DNA of 8,000 nt, taken from positions 1 through 8,000 of the forward strand of contig CAAGRQ010000011.1 of the NCBI GenBank assembly GCA_900772705.1, written 5' to 3'. Of this stretch, positions 1-6,723 are shown piece by piece. The position numbers and the translations under genes are program-made. The number at the start of each line of letters is the position of its first letter. Position 1 is the first letter of the stretch. The notes below the pieces were generated by a model that had not been told where the DNA came from, ran no database searches, and worked only from the letters and a program-made list of their open reading frames with translations. The stretch is from Clostridia bacterium. Lineage in GTDB: Bacteria > Bacillota > Clostridia > Oscillospirales > Acutalibacteraceae.

Positions 1-471
1 AAATCCAGACGGATCTCCCAACTTAGCTTTATCAATATTATCACGAAGATATTTGCGTGTGGCGTCATCACAGCGATCTGTTCCCATATAAGGCATATCA
101 AAGGCTTTTTCGAGTTCAGCTAAGGCTTTTGCCGCCCTTTCCGAATCCGTATTGTAAGTATCAAGCCATTCCTGCATCCAAGAATATTCCCAAAGGTTAG
201 ATGCTCTTGTATCGCCATATCCTATCTGAAAAGACGCTCCCGTATCTTCGCCTTCCAAAGCATCAGGCGGCGTAAAGCCCTCCGGCCAATTCAAACTCTC
301 AATGGTCGTTAGGTATTCTTCTTCAATGGTAGCAAAGTCCGTGAAACCTCTTGTGTTTGTGTCGGAGTCCGAAGAAGTGGAGCAGCCTGCCAGCATAATC
401 ACCAGCAAAGAAATCATAACACACAATAACAGTCTGTACGGTCTTTCGGATTTTGAGATTGTTCGTTTCAT
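1..471 (-). CDS. putative lipoprotein, last gene of the ABC transporter operon (3' end outside window)
   Basis: The first 157 codons are visible and the frame is open to the window edge, so the protein is incomplete. The ATG at 471 follows AAGGAGG with 7 nt spacing, which fixes the start. A basic N-terminus, a hydrophobic stretch at about residues 14-28 and the lipobox LAGC with Cys30 predict a lipid-anchored protein on the outer face of the membrane. After the Cys comes a Ser/Thr/Asp-rich linker, then an acidic domain with several Trp and Tyr residues. I do not recognise the domain. The gene starts 27 nt after the permease stop, so it is probably co-transcribed with the transporter. It could be a substrate-capturing or immunity partner, but that rests on position only. 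Confidence 0.85.
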   Translation of the reverse strand, partial: MKRTISKSERPYRLLLCVMISLLVIMLAGCSTSSDSDTNTRGFTDFATIEEEYLTTIESLNWPEGFTPPDALEGEDTGASFQIGYGDTRASNLWEYSWMQEWLDTYNTDSERAAKALAELEKAFDMPYMGTDRCDDATRKYLRDNIDKAKLGDPSGF

Positions 472-498
472 TTTGTTTCCTCCTTGAATTGAGTTTTA

Positions 499-1692
499 TT
501 ATCTAAGAGCCAATGCAGGCTCTAATTTTGCTGCTTTCAATGCTGGTAATAATCCGCCCAATAATGCTGTAAGCACAGACACAGCAACTGCAACAACAGC
601 AACGCTGATTGGATAACTCGGTGTTCCCACCGGGGAATCCACAGGGAGCAACGCTCCAATACAATGCACCAAAATCAGCGAAATCAAAATAGCTGCAAAG
701 CAAACGAATATTGATAAAATCAACTGTGAGCCTAAAACCAATGCCACAATATTTGTTCGTGAAGCACCTATCGCTCTGCGGATCAGCAACTCATGTGTGC
801 GCTGTTCCAATGAAGATAGTCCGATATTGATCTGCCCTAATACGGAAACAAACAGCAACAAAAGCGAAGTAACCAAAAGCCCTAATTGCAGTATGGACAA
901 TACCGAATCATAGGTATCTCCAATATCACTCCGCCCAGCACTTTCCCAGTAACCGCCAATGGTATCAGTCAAAATGTCGCCAAGGGCAGAATGTATCTGT
1001 TCGATTGTCAGTCCTGTTGTGGGATGCCAATACACATTTGCATTTTGTACTTGCCACATTGCTGGTGCGAAATTGAGGATCGCCGCAGAATCCGCATAGA
1101 TAGTCGGAAAATCCCTGCCATCGTTTACTACTCCGACAATATTGAATGGGGTTAACGAAAGTGTGCTTTTTACATTTCCTGCAGCATAGGGCGAATCATT
1201 AAAATAGTTTTTAGCTTCTTTGTTTATGACCACTTCAAGCGATCCGCCCTCACTCGAAGGCTCTAACCATCTACCGGATGTCATTGGAAGATTATAGACT
1301 TGACTATATGCCTCCGTGGTGCAAACTAAATCAAAAGCCATCAGGTTTTGGTAAACATCATTCGGCGGTATTGGCGTTAAATCTTTCATTGGTGCAAATC
1401 GAATATCTTCTCCCATAGAAAAAGTAACAGCGGCTACATCATCAATGGCTTCAAATCTCTGGAATAATTGTTCCATTTTATTTCTATCGTGAAAATCGGA
1501 TTCCGTTATCACGAATGAGTAAGTAGGTGACCAGCCATATACCTGTGCGTTTACGGAAATCAAATACTCCCGTCCAAGCGTACCAACTAATACCGATCCA
1601 AGCATTGCGATAATGCCTACAAGCATTGAAACACTTGTCAGAATACTTCTAAGTGGAGACAGACGAAGGTCTTTAAGTATCATTTTTAGCAC
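499..1692 (-). CDS. MacB/FtsX-type ABC transporter permease
   Basis: This 397-aa membrane protein has the four-helix layout of the MacB/LolC/FtsX superfamily. TM1 lies at about residues 19-40, followed by a large extracytoplasmic domain (about 40-265), then TM2 at about 266-292, TM3 at about 314-342 and TM4 at about 366-388. After TM2 the segment EQRTHELLIRRAIGASR is the conserved cytoplasmic coupling region that contacts the ATPase. The C-terminus (PALKAAKLEPALALR) also fits the family. The start is a GTG at 1692, 7 nt behind GGAGG. A downstream ATG at 1683 is too far from that site. The gene overlaps the ATPase gene by 20 nt, which suggests translational coupling. Members act as mechanotransmission exporters working with an adaptor, often on peptides, antibiotics or lipoproteins. 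The substrate here is unknown. Confidence 0.93.
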   Translation of the reverse strand: MLKMILKDLRLSPLRSILTSVSMLVGIIAMLGSVLVGTLGREYLISVNAQVYGWSPTYSFVITESDFHDRNKMEQLFQRFEAIDDVAAVTFSMGEDIRFAPMKDLTPIPPNDVYQNLMAFDLVCTTEAYSQVYNLPMTSGRWLEPSSEGGSLEVVINKEAKNYFNDSPYAAGNVKSTLSLTPFNIVGVVNDGRDFPTIYADSAAILNFAPAMWQVQNANVYWHPTTGLTIEQIHSALGDILTDTIGGYWESAGRSDIGDTYDSVLSILQLGLLVTSLLLLFVSVLGQINIGLSSLEQRTHELLIRRAIGASRTNIVALVLGSQLILSIFVCFAAILISLILVHCIGALLPVDSPVGTPSYPISVAVVAVAVSVLTALLGGLLPALKAAKLEPALALR

Positions 1693-2386
1693 AAGTTATC
1701 CTCCCTCCATCCATTTCAAAAATCGTATCACAGGTATCTGCAATATCAGGATCGTGCGTAACCAACAGCAGCATAATTCCATTTTCTTTTACGACGCTGT
1801 GCAACAGTTCCATAATCTGCGTTCCCGTCTTTTTATCCAACGCTCCCGTAGGCTCATCACATAAAATGGCTTCCGGAGATACTGCAAGCGCCCTTGCGAT
1901 TGCAACTCTTTGTTGTTCACCGCCGGACAAATTGATTGGGTAATCATTTTCCTTGCTTTCTAAGCCGACACTTTTTAGCAAGCCTGTAATTATCTCGTGA
2001 CGCTGTTTGGCGGTAAACGACTTTTTGGCATAGAGTAGGGGTAATTCGATATTTTCCCATACCCGCAAGTGCTTAATCAGAGAGTAGTTCTGAAATACAA
2101 ATCCGATATTATTGGCTCGCAGTATAGACAGATCACGGTCTTTCAAAGCAGAAATAGATATACCATCATAAAGGTACTCGCCCTCATATTCCCGATTTAA
2201 CAAGCCAATAATGGATATAAGGCTTGTTTTGCCTGAGCCGGACTTTCCGACAATGGCATAACTGCGCCCTCGTTGCAATTCCATATTAGCGTTGGTTACT
2301 GTTGTCAGCATATCGCCATTATTCAATTTGACGCTTGCTTTCAAATCCTTTATTTTGATTAAAGTCTTTTCGGAAATTCCTTTCAT
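1673..2386 (-). CDS. MacB/LolD-type ABC transporter ATP-binding protein
   Basis: This 237-aa ATPase powers the neighbouring permease from the cytoplasmic side. Numbered from the chosen start, it has Walker A GKSGSGKTS at 47-55, a Q-loop at Gln99, the signature LSGGEQ at 153-158, Walker B ending in Asp177-Glu178, a D-loop Asp184 and the switch His211. All catalytic residues are present. The frame is open further upstream to a TTG at 2410, but the ATG at 2386 is preferred because GAGGGGG lies at a suitable distance before it and it falls just 4 nt after the adaptor stop. Gene order (adaptor, ATPase, permease) and sequence type match MacAB-like export systems of Gram-positive bacteria. Confidence 0.95.
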   Translation of the reverse strand: MKGISEKTLIKIKDLKASVKLNNGDMLTTVTNANMELQRGRSYAIVGKSGSGKTSLISIIGLLNREYEGEYLYDGISISALKDRDLSILRANNIGFVFQNYSLIKHLRVWENIELPLLYAKKSFTAKQRHEIITGLLKSVGLESKENDYPINLSGGEQQRVAIARALAVSPEAILCDEPTGALDKKTGTQIMELLHSVVKENGIMLLLVTHDPDIADTCDTIFEMDGGRITCAKNDT

Positions 2387-2390
2387 TTTA

Positions 2391-3245
2391 TCAAATCCCC
2401 CTCGGATCAAGGTTTGGCGGAGTAGCAGAAACTACATCGCCCTCCTCTAAGCCGGACAGTATTTCTATATTGGCTCCGTCTGTCACACCCAATGTCACTT
2501 TTGTTTCCACTCTTTCTCCATTCGGAGTAATTACAGTAACCAATCCCGTCCCTTGTCTACCCGCTATTACCGACAGCGGCAATATAAGGACATCATTTCT
2601 CGTTGTCGCCGTTATGACTACCGTTGCACTTTGCCCCGATTTCACATCGACTGTTTGACTGATCAAGCATTGCAGAATGCCCTCTTGCGGCACGATTCCC
2701 GTAAACGCATTTTCATCTGCGGCAGGCGACACCACGGCAATCATATCGGTTGGTCCTACACCATCATATACTTGAAATTTTGCTTTCAACTCTGCATACT
2801 CCGGTAAGGTACTCAAAAAATTATCTGCCTCTACATTGAGGGCAAATCCTGTATAATGCACTATCGCTACGGGATAATTACTCGGTACGCTTTCATTGGA
2901 TGGGGCAATAGAGGTAATTGTACCATCCACCGGAGATTTCAATTCTTTGCCGTTCACAGTTCCAATAATTTGCCCGGCAGTGATTTTTTCTTCTAATTCT
3001 ACCGCTGTATTAAATATGCCATTTTCGGGTGAGGAAATAATAAACGGTACTGCCGGAACAATAGTCGTTTGCGTTGAAACGGTTGGAGTAATTGTCCCTC
3101 GTACAACTGATACCGTTTTTTCTGCGGATGTTGCGCTATCTGTAAGATTGTTTTCGTCTGTCTGCCCAATTGCAGAGCAGGCAGATAGCGTAAATACAAG
3201 AAACAAAATAGAACATAGCAGCATTTGTTTTCTTAGCAACTTCAT
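2391..3245 (-). CDS. periplasmic-adaptor-like (MacA/HlyD family) lipoprotein of the ABC exporter
   Basis: The protein has 284 residues. It begins with a signal peptide and the lipobox LSAC (Cys23), so it is probably anchored to the outer face of the membrane. Two half-lipoyl motifs follow: one around SSPENGIF to QIIGTVNG and one at KSPVDGTITSI. They lie almost next to each other, so the long alpha-helical hairpin that lets MacA/HlyD reach an outer-membrane channel is missing. This fits a cell without an outer membrane and explains the length below that of MacA. Beta-barrel and membrane-proximal parts follow (SGQSATVVI, LPLSVI, LSGLEEGDVV). Two ATGs are adjacent. The second, at 3245, lies 4 nt from GGAGG and is preferred over the one at 3248, which lies only 1 nt away. 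Confidence 0.9.
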   Translation of the reverse strand: MKLLRKQMLLCSILFLVFTLSACSAIGQTDENNLTDSATSAEKTVSVVRGTITPTVSTQTTIVPAVPFIISSPENGIFNTAVELEEKITAGQIIGTVNGKELKSPVDGTITSIAPSNESVPSNYPVAIVHYTGFALNVEADNFLSTLPEYAELKAKFQVYDGVGPTDMIAVVSPAADENAFTGIVPQEGILQCLISQTVDVKSGQSATVVITATTRNDVLILPLSVIAGRQGTGLVTVITPNGERVETKVTLGVTDGANIEILSGLEEGDVVSATPPNLDPRGI

Positions 3246-3268
3246 CATTCCTCCTTATGCTGTATCAC

Positions 3269-3327
3269 AAAAAATACGAGCCTCTATCTTGATACTTTTA
3301 TTGTACCAAAACAGAAGCCCGTATTTT
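3269..3327 (-). terminator. long 25-bp hairpin with T-tract between kinase and adaptor genes
   Basis: In the minus-strand RNA, bases 3327-3303 can pair along their full length with 3295-3271, counting G-U pairs, around a 7-nt loop (3302-3296). A run of six U residues begins in the last part of the stem. The mismatches on the plus strand become G-U pairs only in minus-strand RNA, so the fold belongs to transcripts of these genes. It probably ends the XRE-RR-HK transcript, or attenuates read-through into the adaptor gene 24 nt further on. Confidence 0.6.
3300..3308 (-). promoter_or_regulatory. possible extended -10 promoter element for the ABC operon
   Basis: The minus strand reads TGG followed by TACAAT, matching an extended -10 element (TGnTATAAT). 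No convincing -35 hexamer lies 16-18 nt upstream. The element falls in the loop region of the long hairpin. It is a candidate for an activator-dependent start of the adaptor operon, about 50 nt before the adaptor ATG. Confidence 0.25.
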
Positions 3328-3336
3328 CTTGATTGC

Positions 3337-3377
3337 TCGTAAGATATTCCTCTTTTTTTCTATGCAAATTCTTACAA
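3337..3377. repeat. dyad symmetry TTGTAAGA / TCTTACGA after the kinase gene
   Basis: The minus strand shows TTGTAAGA at 3377-3370 and TCTTACGA at 3344-3337, complementary in 7 of 8 positions plus one G-U pair, 25 nt apart. It lies between the kinase stop and the long hairpin, just ahead of the adaptor operon. It might be a regulator-binding site or a weak secondary hairpin. The sequence does not decide. Confidence 0.25.
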
Positions 3378-3382
3378 TTTTC

Positions 3383-4468
3383 CTACGCCAACGGCAAAGT
3401 AATTGAAAACTTGTTTTGATCCTCTTGGCTCTCTGCAACGATTGTACCATTGTGTAGTTCAACAATCTGCTTTGCAATCGCCAAACCTAATCCAGCTCCT
3501 CCACTGCTTGTACTTCTCGCTGCGTCAAGCCGATAAAACTGCTCGAAAATCCTGTTTAACTTTTCTTCCGGCAGAGTATCGCCGTGGTTACAAAAAATAA
3601 TGCTGACCGTATCTTCCTGACATTGTGCGCTGATCGTGATATCCGTATTTTCAAAACTGTAGATAACCGCATTTCTCAAAAGGTTATCAAAAACACGCTG
3701 AATTTTGTCTGCGTCACATCGAAGCATTATATCATCATCAACACAAAGATTACATTGCAAATTCTTTGATTTGAGCATAGGCTTAAATTCATATACAAGT
3801 TGCTCCAGCAGGCGAGTTAAATTGATTTTCGTGTATTGTAATGTAATATCGTATATATTGAATCGTGTTATCTCGAAAAACTCGTTAATCAGATCCTCTA
3901 ACCGTTCTGCCTTACCAAGAGTGATTGAAAGGTACTTTTCTCGAAGTTCCTTTGAGATTTGCGACTCATCACGCAGTAAAGTAAGATACCCGATTACAGA
4001 AGAAAGCGGTGTTTTCAAATCGTGTGCAAGATACATAATCAGGTCATTTTTTCGCTGCTCATTTTCTTTTGCAAGCCTTGCATTACTTTCAGCCTCTTGT
4101 TTTAACTGATTGATGTTAGCGGCGATTTCACTCAACTCCGGGGACATTTCAATGTAACTGACATTCTGATCGAACATTTTTCCTGTCGCAGCCTGTACCT
4201 CGTACACATAGGCGACTACTTTTTTCAAAAGTAGGTATGTCATGTATATAATACAGCCACCCCACACGATTACAGCCACTATATAAAGATATACTGTTCT
4301 GTAATACAAGTAATAATACAAAACATACTTGCGGAGAATTTCCTCTGCCATAATTCCTAAAAGAAAAGTACCGCCAAAAATAAGCACAGAGCAAATCGCA
4401 CATTGAATTACATACCCTTTGAACAAGGTAGAGAGCAGATAGTTTTTTTCTTTTTTATTCAATTTCAT
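3383..4468 (-). CDS. VanS-like membrane sensor histidine kinase
   Basis: The kinase has 361 residues. TM1 lies at about 18-41 and TM2 at about 60-82. The loop between them is only about 18 residues and rich in Tyr, too short for a separate ligand-binding domain. A HAMP-like linker and a coiled-coil stretch (about 110-142) lead to the H-box YLAHDLKTPL with the phospho-accepting His149, as in VanS-type kinases. The N-box (NLLRNAVIYS, about 262-271) and the Gly-rich GGAGLGLAIAK (about 323-333) form the ATP-binding domain. The gene overlaps the response regulator by 14 nt, so the two are probably translated together. It should phosphorylate Asp53 of the partner regulator. The signal is unknown; VanS resemblance does not show glycopeptide sensing, since no van ligase genes are present in this window. 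Confidence 0.93.
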   Translation of the reverse strand: MKLNKKEKNYLLSTLFKGYVIQCAICSVLIFGGTFLLGIMAEEILRKYVLYYYLYYRTVYLYIVAVIVWGGCIIYMTYLLLKKVVAYVYEVQAATGKMFDQNVSYIEMSPELSEIAANINQLKQEAESNARLAKENEQRKNDLIMYLAHDLKTPLSSVIGYLTLLRDESQISKELREKYLSITLGKAERLEDLINEFFEITRFNIYDITLQYTKINLTRLLEQLVYEFKPMLKSKNLQCNLCVDDDIMLRCDADKIQRVFDNLLRNAVIYSFENTDITISAQCQEDTVSIIFCNHGDTLPEEKLNRIFEQFYRLDAARSTSSGGAGLGLAIAKQIVELHNGTIVAESQEDQNKFSITLPLA

Positions 4469-5156
4469 ACCCTACCCCCCAAACAGTTTTAATGAACTTC
4501 GGATTTTTTGAAGGTTCATTCAATTTTTCCCGAAGCCGCCCAATGTGCGCCATTACCGTATTGTTACTGTTGCGAAGATACTTTTCTTTCCACACGGCTT
4601 CAAATAATTCCTCCGAGGCGACAACTTTACCCTGATGTTCGCACAGATACCACAGAATAGAAAACTCCAACGGAGTCAAGGCTATTTCTTTGCCATACAA
4701 GTAGCACTTGTGGCTGACTCTGTTTATCAGTAGACCTCTGATGTCATACTCGTCTTTTTCTTCGGATTGGCTCAAATTAGGACTGTTATAGCTCTGATAA
4801 CGCCTTAATTGCGTCTTTACTCTTGCCACAACCTCTAAAGGATTAAACGGTTTCGTTATATAATCATCCGCACCAATCGTAAGCCCCATAATCTTGTCGC
4901 TATCCTCAATTTTGGCGGTAAGCATAATAATAGGGAAGTAAAACTTTTCCCGAATTTTTTGGCAAAGTCGAAAACCATCAATATCCGGCAGCATAATATC
5001 AAGTATCGCTAAATCAATCTGCGACTGTTTGATACATTTCATCGCCTCTAACCCATTATAACATTTATATACTGAATAACCATCGTTACTCAAATACACT
5101 TCAAGCAGATCAACGATTTCTTTTTCGTCATCCACAATTAAAATCTTCTTGTTCAT
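4455..5156 (-). CDS. VanR/OmpR-family response regulator
   Basis: This 233-aa regulator has a complete receiver domain: acidic pair Asp9-Asp10, phospho-acceptor Asp53 (LAILDIMLPD), Thr80 and Lys102 (TKPFNP). It is joined to an OmpR-type winged helix at about 135-233, with LTPLEFSILWYL, the recognition-helix region NNTVMAHIGRLREKL and the terminal VWGVGYE. It should be activated by the overlapping histidine kinase and bind direct repeats near target promoters. The adaptor/ABC operon downstream is the obvious candidate. The start ATG at 5156 is 5 nt after the XRE gene stop, behind a modest GGTGTAGGA site, so coupling to that gene is likely. Confidence 0.95.
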   Translation of the reverse strand: MNKKILIVDDEKEIVDLLEVYLSNDGYSVYKCYNGLEAMKCIKQSQIDLAILDIMLPDIDGFRLCQKIREKFYFPIIMLTAKIEDSDKIMGLTIGADDYITKPFNPLEVVARVKTQLRRYQSYNSPNLSQSEEKDEYDIRGLLINRVSHKCYLYGKEIALTPLEFSILWYLCEHQGKVVASEELFEAVWKEKYLRNSNNTVMAHIGRLREKLNEPSKNPKFIKTVWGVGYEIE

Positions 5157-5161
5157 TGATC

Positions 5162-5374
5162 CTACACCTCATTTTCGGGTACGGCTTCCATTATGTCGCC
5201 AAAATCACACTCTAAGTATTCGCATATATTCAACAGCACGGGAAGGGTAACATTTTCATTTTTTCCGAGTTTCGCAAATGTACTTTTGCTTGCCCCGACC
5301 GCTTCTCGTAATTGACTCTTTTTCATTCCCTTGTCAATCAGAAGTTTCCAAAGTTTGTTGTACCGTACTTTCAT
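5162..5374 (-). CDS. small XRE/Cro-family helix-turn-helix regulator
   Basis: A 70-aa protein that is almost only a helix-turn-helix domain: the segment KKSQLREAVGASKSTFAKLG (about 18-37) holds the turn and recognition helix, followed by a family-typical tail (LLNICEYLECDFGDIMEAV). The ATG at 5374 sits 6 nt behind GGAGGT. An upstream TTG at 5392 would extend the frame but has no such site. It is the first gene of the operon with the response regulator and kinase. Such small repressor-like proteins are common in Firmicute mobile elements. It probably represses its own promoter, perhaps through the short dyad between the -35 and -10 boxes; that is inference. Confidence 0.9.
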   Translation of the reverse strand: MKVRYNKLWKLLIDKGMKKSQLREAVGASKSTFAKLGKNENVTLPVLLNICEYLECDFGDIMEAVPENEV

Positions 5375-5403
5375 TTCCGCACCTCCACCCAAATATAGTT
5401 TGT

Positions 5404-5432
5404 ATTATAGCACTTTGAGAGTGAAATCGCAA
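5404..5432 (-). promoter_or_regulatory. sigma-A promoter of the XRE-RR-HK operon
   Basis: The minus strand carries TTGCGA (5432-5427), a 17-nt spacer and a perfect TATAAT (5409-5404) with TG one base before it (extended -10). Transcription should start near 5397, about 23 nt before the XRE start codon. A short dyad CACT-5-AGTG (5411-5423) fills the spacer and could be an operator. Confidence 0.75.
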
Positions 5433-5437
5433 TTATT

Positions 5438-5457
5438 AAGTCTGTATTTTGAGACTT
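5438..5457. repeat. inverted repeat AAGTCT-8-AGACTT upstream of the XRE promoter
   Basis: Six-base arms at 5438-5443 and 5452-5457 surround an 8-nt AT-rich spacer, just upstream of the -35 box. It could be an upstream operator or a weak second hairpin after the hydrolase gene. No other evidence supports either. Confidence 0.25.
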
Positions 5458-5499
5458 TTAGTTTTCAAACCGGCACAATATCTTTCTGATATGTAATCC

Positions 5500-5524
5500 A
5501 ACCGCCTGCAAAATGCAGGCGGCT
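5500..5524 (-). terminator. GC-rich hairpin terminator after the CHAP hydrolase gene
   Basis: The arms CCGCCTGCA (5502-5510) and TGCAGGCGG (5514-5522) form a perfect 9-bp stem with a 3-nt loop, extendable by one G-U and one A-U pair. The hairpin begins about 10 nt after the hydrolase stop codon. In minus-strand RNA it is followed only by a short U-containing stretch (UUGGAUU), so termination may be partial. Confidence 0.65.
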
Positions 5525-5532
5525 TGTGTATT

Positions 5533-6723
5533 TTAATAGGCAGGTGCGCCGTAGCCAAGAATCTCGTAATAACCGATAGAATACTCATTGACTCGGCAAC
5601 TGTCGCCGGAGTTGCCCTCGACCGTATAAACCTTGCCGTTTTCGACCTTTTGAACAATACCCGTATGGTCGGATAATCCATCCTGACCACTTTCGTCTGC
5701 CCAATCGAAGAAAATAATCATTCCGGGGGCAGGCTCGGCGCTGCCATCCAGCCATTGTCCACGATCCTTAAACCATTGTACTCCGTTGACACAGCCTGCA
5801 TATTTTGGGATAACTCCAGCGTCGATATAGCCGCACTCGTTGGCACACCAAGATACAAAGCAAGCACACCATTCTACACGGGAGTTAAAACCGTACCACG
5901 ACCAATACGGCTGACCGCCCACATTGCCAACCAGAGAGAGTGCAACGGTCACGATCTGTCCGTCGCCGCCTGTAATGCCGTAAAGCACCTGTGACCAAAG
6001 GTAATTGTTTTCATCTGCAAGCAGTTCAGCGAGGTAGCCTTTCTGTTCTTCGTTAAAACCATATTGCGCCGCCATTTCCTCGGCAGTCTTGTGGCTGACG
6101 GTAATATACAGATAGGTTTGTGTGACCGTGCTTTCAGTTTCCACGATATTACCGTGTCCGTCATCGGTTTCGGTAATAACTGTTTCGGTCTTGCTCTCTG
6201 TTCGGGAAGATATTTGATTCATCTCCCAAAAGATGTCTTTTAAGAGTTGCTTTTTGCCATCGTCCATTGTGGCAACCTCTTGGGGGTTATCTTGATCCGT
6301 ATTCGTTTTTACAGAGTAAACGGCAAGCACCTCTTTCCAAACGGCTCTGCTGCCACTCATTTCAAGAACATCATAGGATACCGAGTTCTTTTCCTCTTGC
6401 AGCTTGGTATCGTATTCGGTATTGATTTCCTGCACAACGGTCTGCATACTCATTCCAGTGCCGGAATCTTCGTCTGAGAAGAAAATGCCAAATACTGAGC
6501 CGAGGATCATACCAATCAGGCAAATCACGATAATAACCAAAACCGCCACCCAGCCGCCTGCGGCGATAGCGGCAATCAAGGCTTTCGTTCCGGCAATAAT
6601 CGCTTTAATGGCAAGTGCGGTCGCTTTGGCAATCGCCTTTACCGTAACCACGGCGGCTTTTGCCGCAGCCCTTGCCGCTTGTGCTGCTCTCTGTGCAGTT
6701 TTAACCGTAATGATTGAATCCAC
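5533..6723 (-). CDS. CHAP-domain cell-wall hydrolase of an ICE transfer system, probably 5'-truncated
   Basis: The visible protein has 396 residues. An Ala/Lys-rich N-terminus (about 1-55) leads to one membrane helix (about 58-82), a 170-residue spacer, and a C-terminal CHAP domain (about 256-396). The catalytic residues are Cys286 in WCACFVSWC and His353 in DHTGIV, with Glu369/Asn371 in VEGNS as likely helpers. Such enzymes cut peptidoglycan locally to let the conjugation channel through in Tn916/Tn1549-type elements, where the gene normally lies behind the VirB4-like ATPase gene. Here the only start is a GTG at 6723. It stands directly behind an in-frame TAG and inside the last codons of the repeat-protein gene. 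Relatives have a longer N-terminal part, so the 5' end looks lost by recombination. AGGA 7 nt before the GTG could still permit translation. Confidence 0.85.
   Translation of the reverse strand: MDSIITVKTAQRAAQAARAAAKAAVVTVKAIAKATALAIKAIIAGTKALIAAIAAGGWVAVLVIIVICLIGMILGSVFGIFFSDEDSGTGMSMQTVVQEINTEYDTKLQEEKNSVSYDVLEMSGSRAVWKEVLAVYSVKTNTDQDNPQEVATMDDGKKQLLKDIFWEMNQISSRTESKTETVITETDDGHGNIVETESTVTQTYLYITVSHKTAEEMAAQYGFNEEQKGYLAELLADENNYLWSQVLYGITGGDGQIVTVALSLVGNVGGQPYWSWYGFNSRVEWCACFVSWCANECGYIDAGVIPKYAGCVNGVQWFKDRGQWLDGSAEPAPGMIIFFDWADESGQDGLSDHTGIVQKVENGKVYTVEGNSGDSCRVNEYSIGYYEILGYGAPAY

Noticed and set aside
2896..3342. 148-codon plus-strand open frame opposite the adaptor gene
   Set aside because: It is antisense to a clear lipoprotein adaptor gene, crosses the long hairpin, and shows no recognisable domain.
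3705..4109. 134-codon plus-strand open frame opposite the kinase gene
   Set aside because: It is a shadow of the conserved histidine kinase coding strand with no domain or ribosome binding site of its own.
3383..5156. Glycopeptide (vancomycin) resistance regulatory pair
   Set aside because: The kinase and regulator are VanS/VanR-like in sequence type only. No vanH, vanA/B or vanX-like genes are near; the neighbours are an XRE regulator and an ABC exporter.
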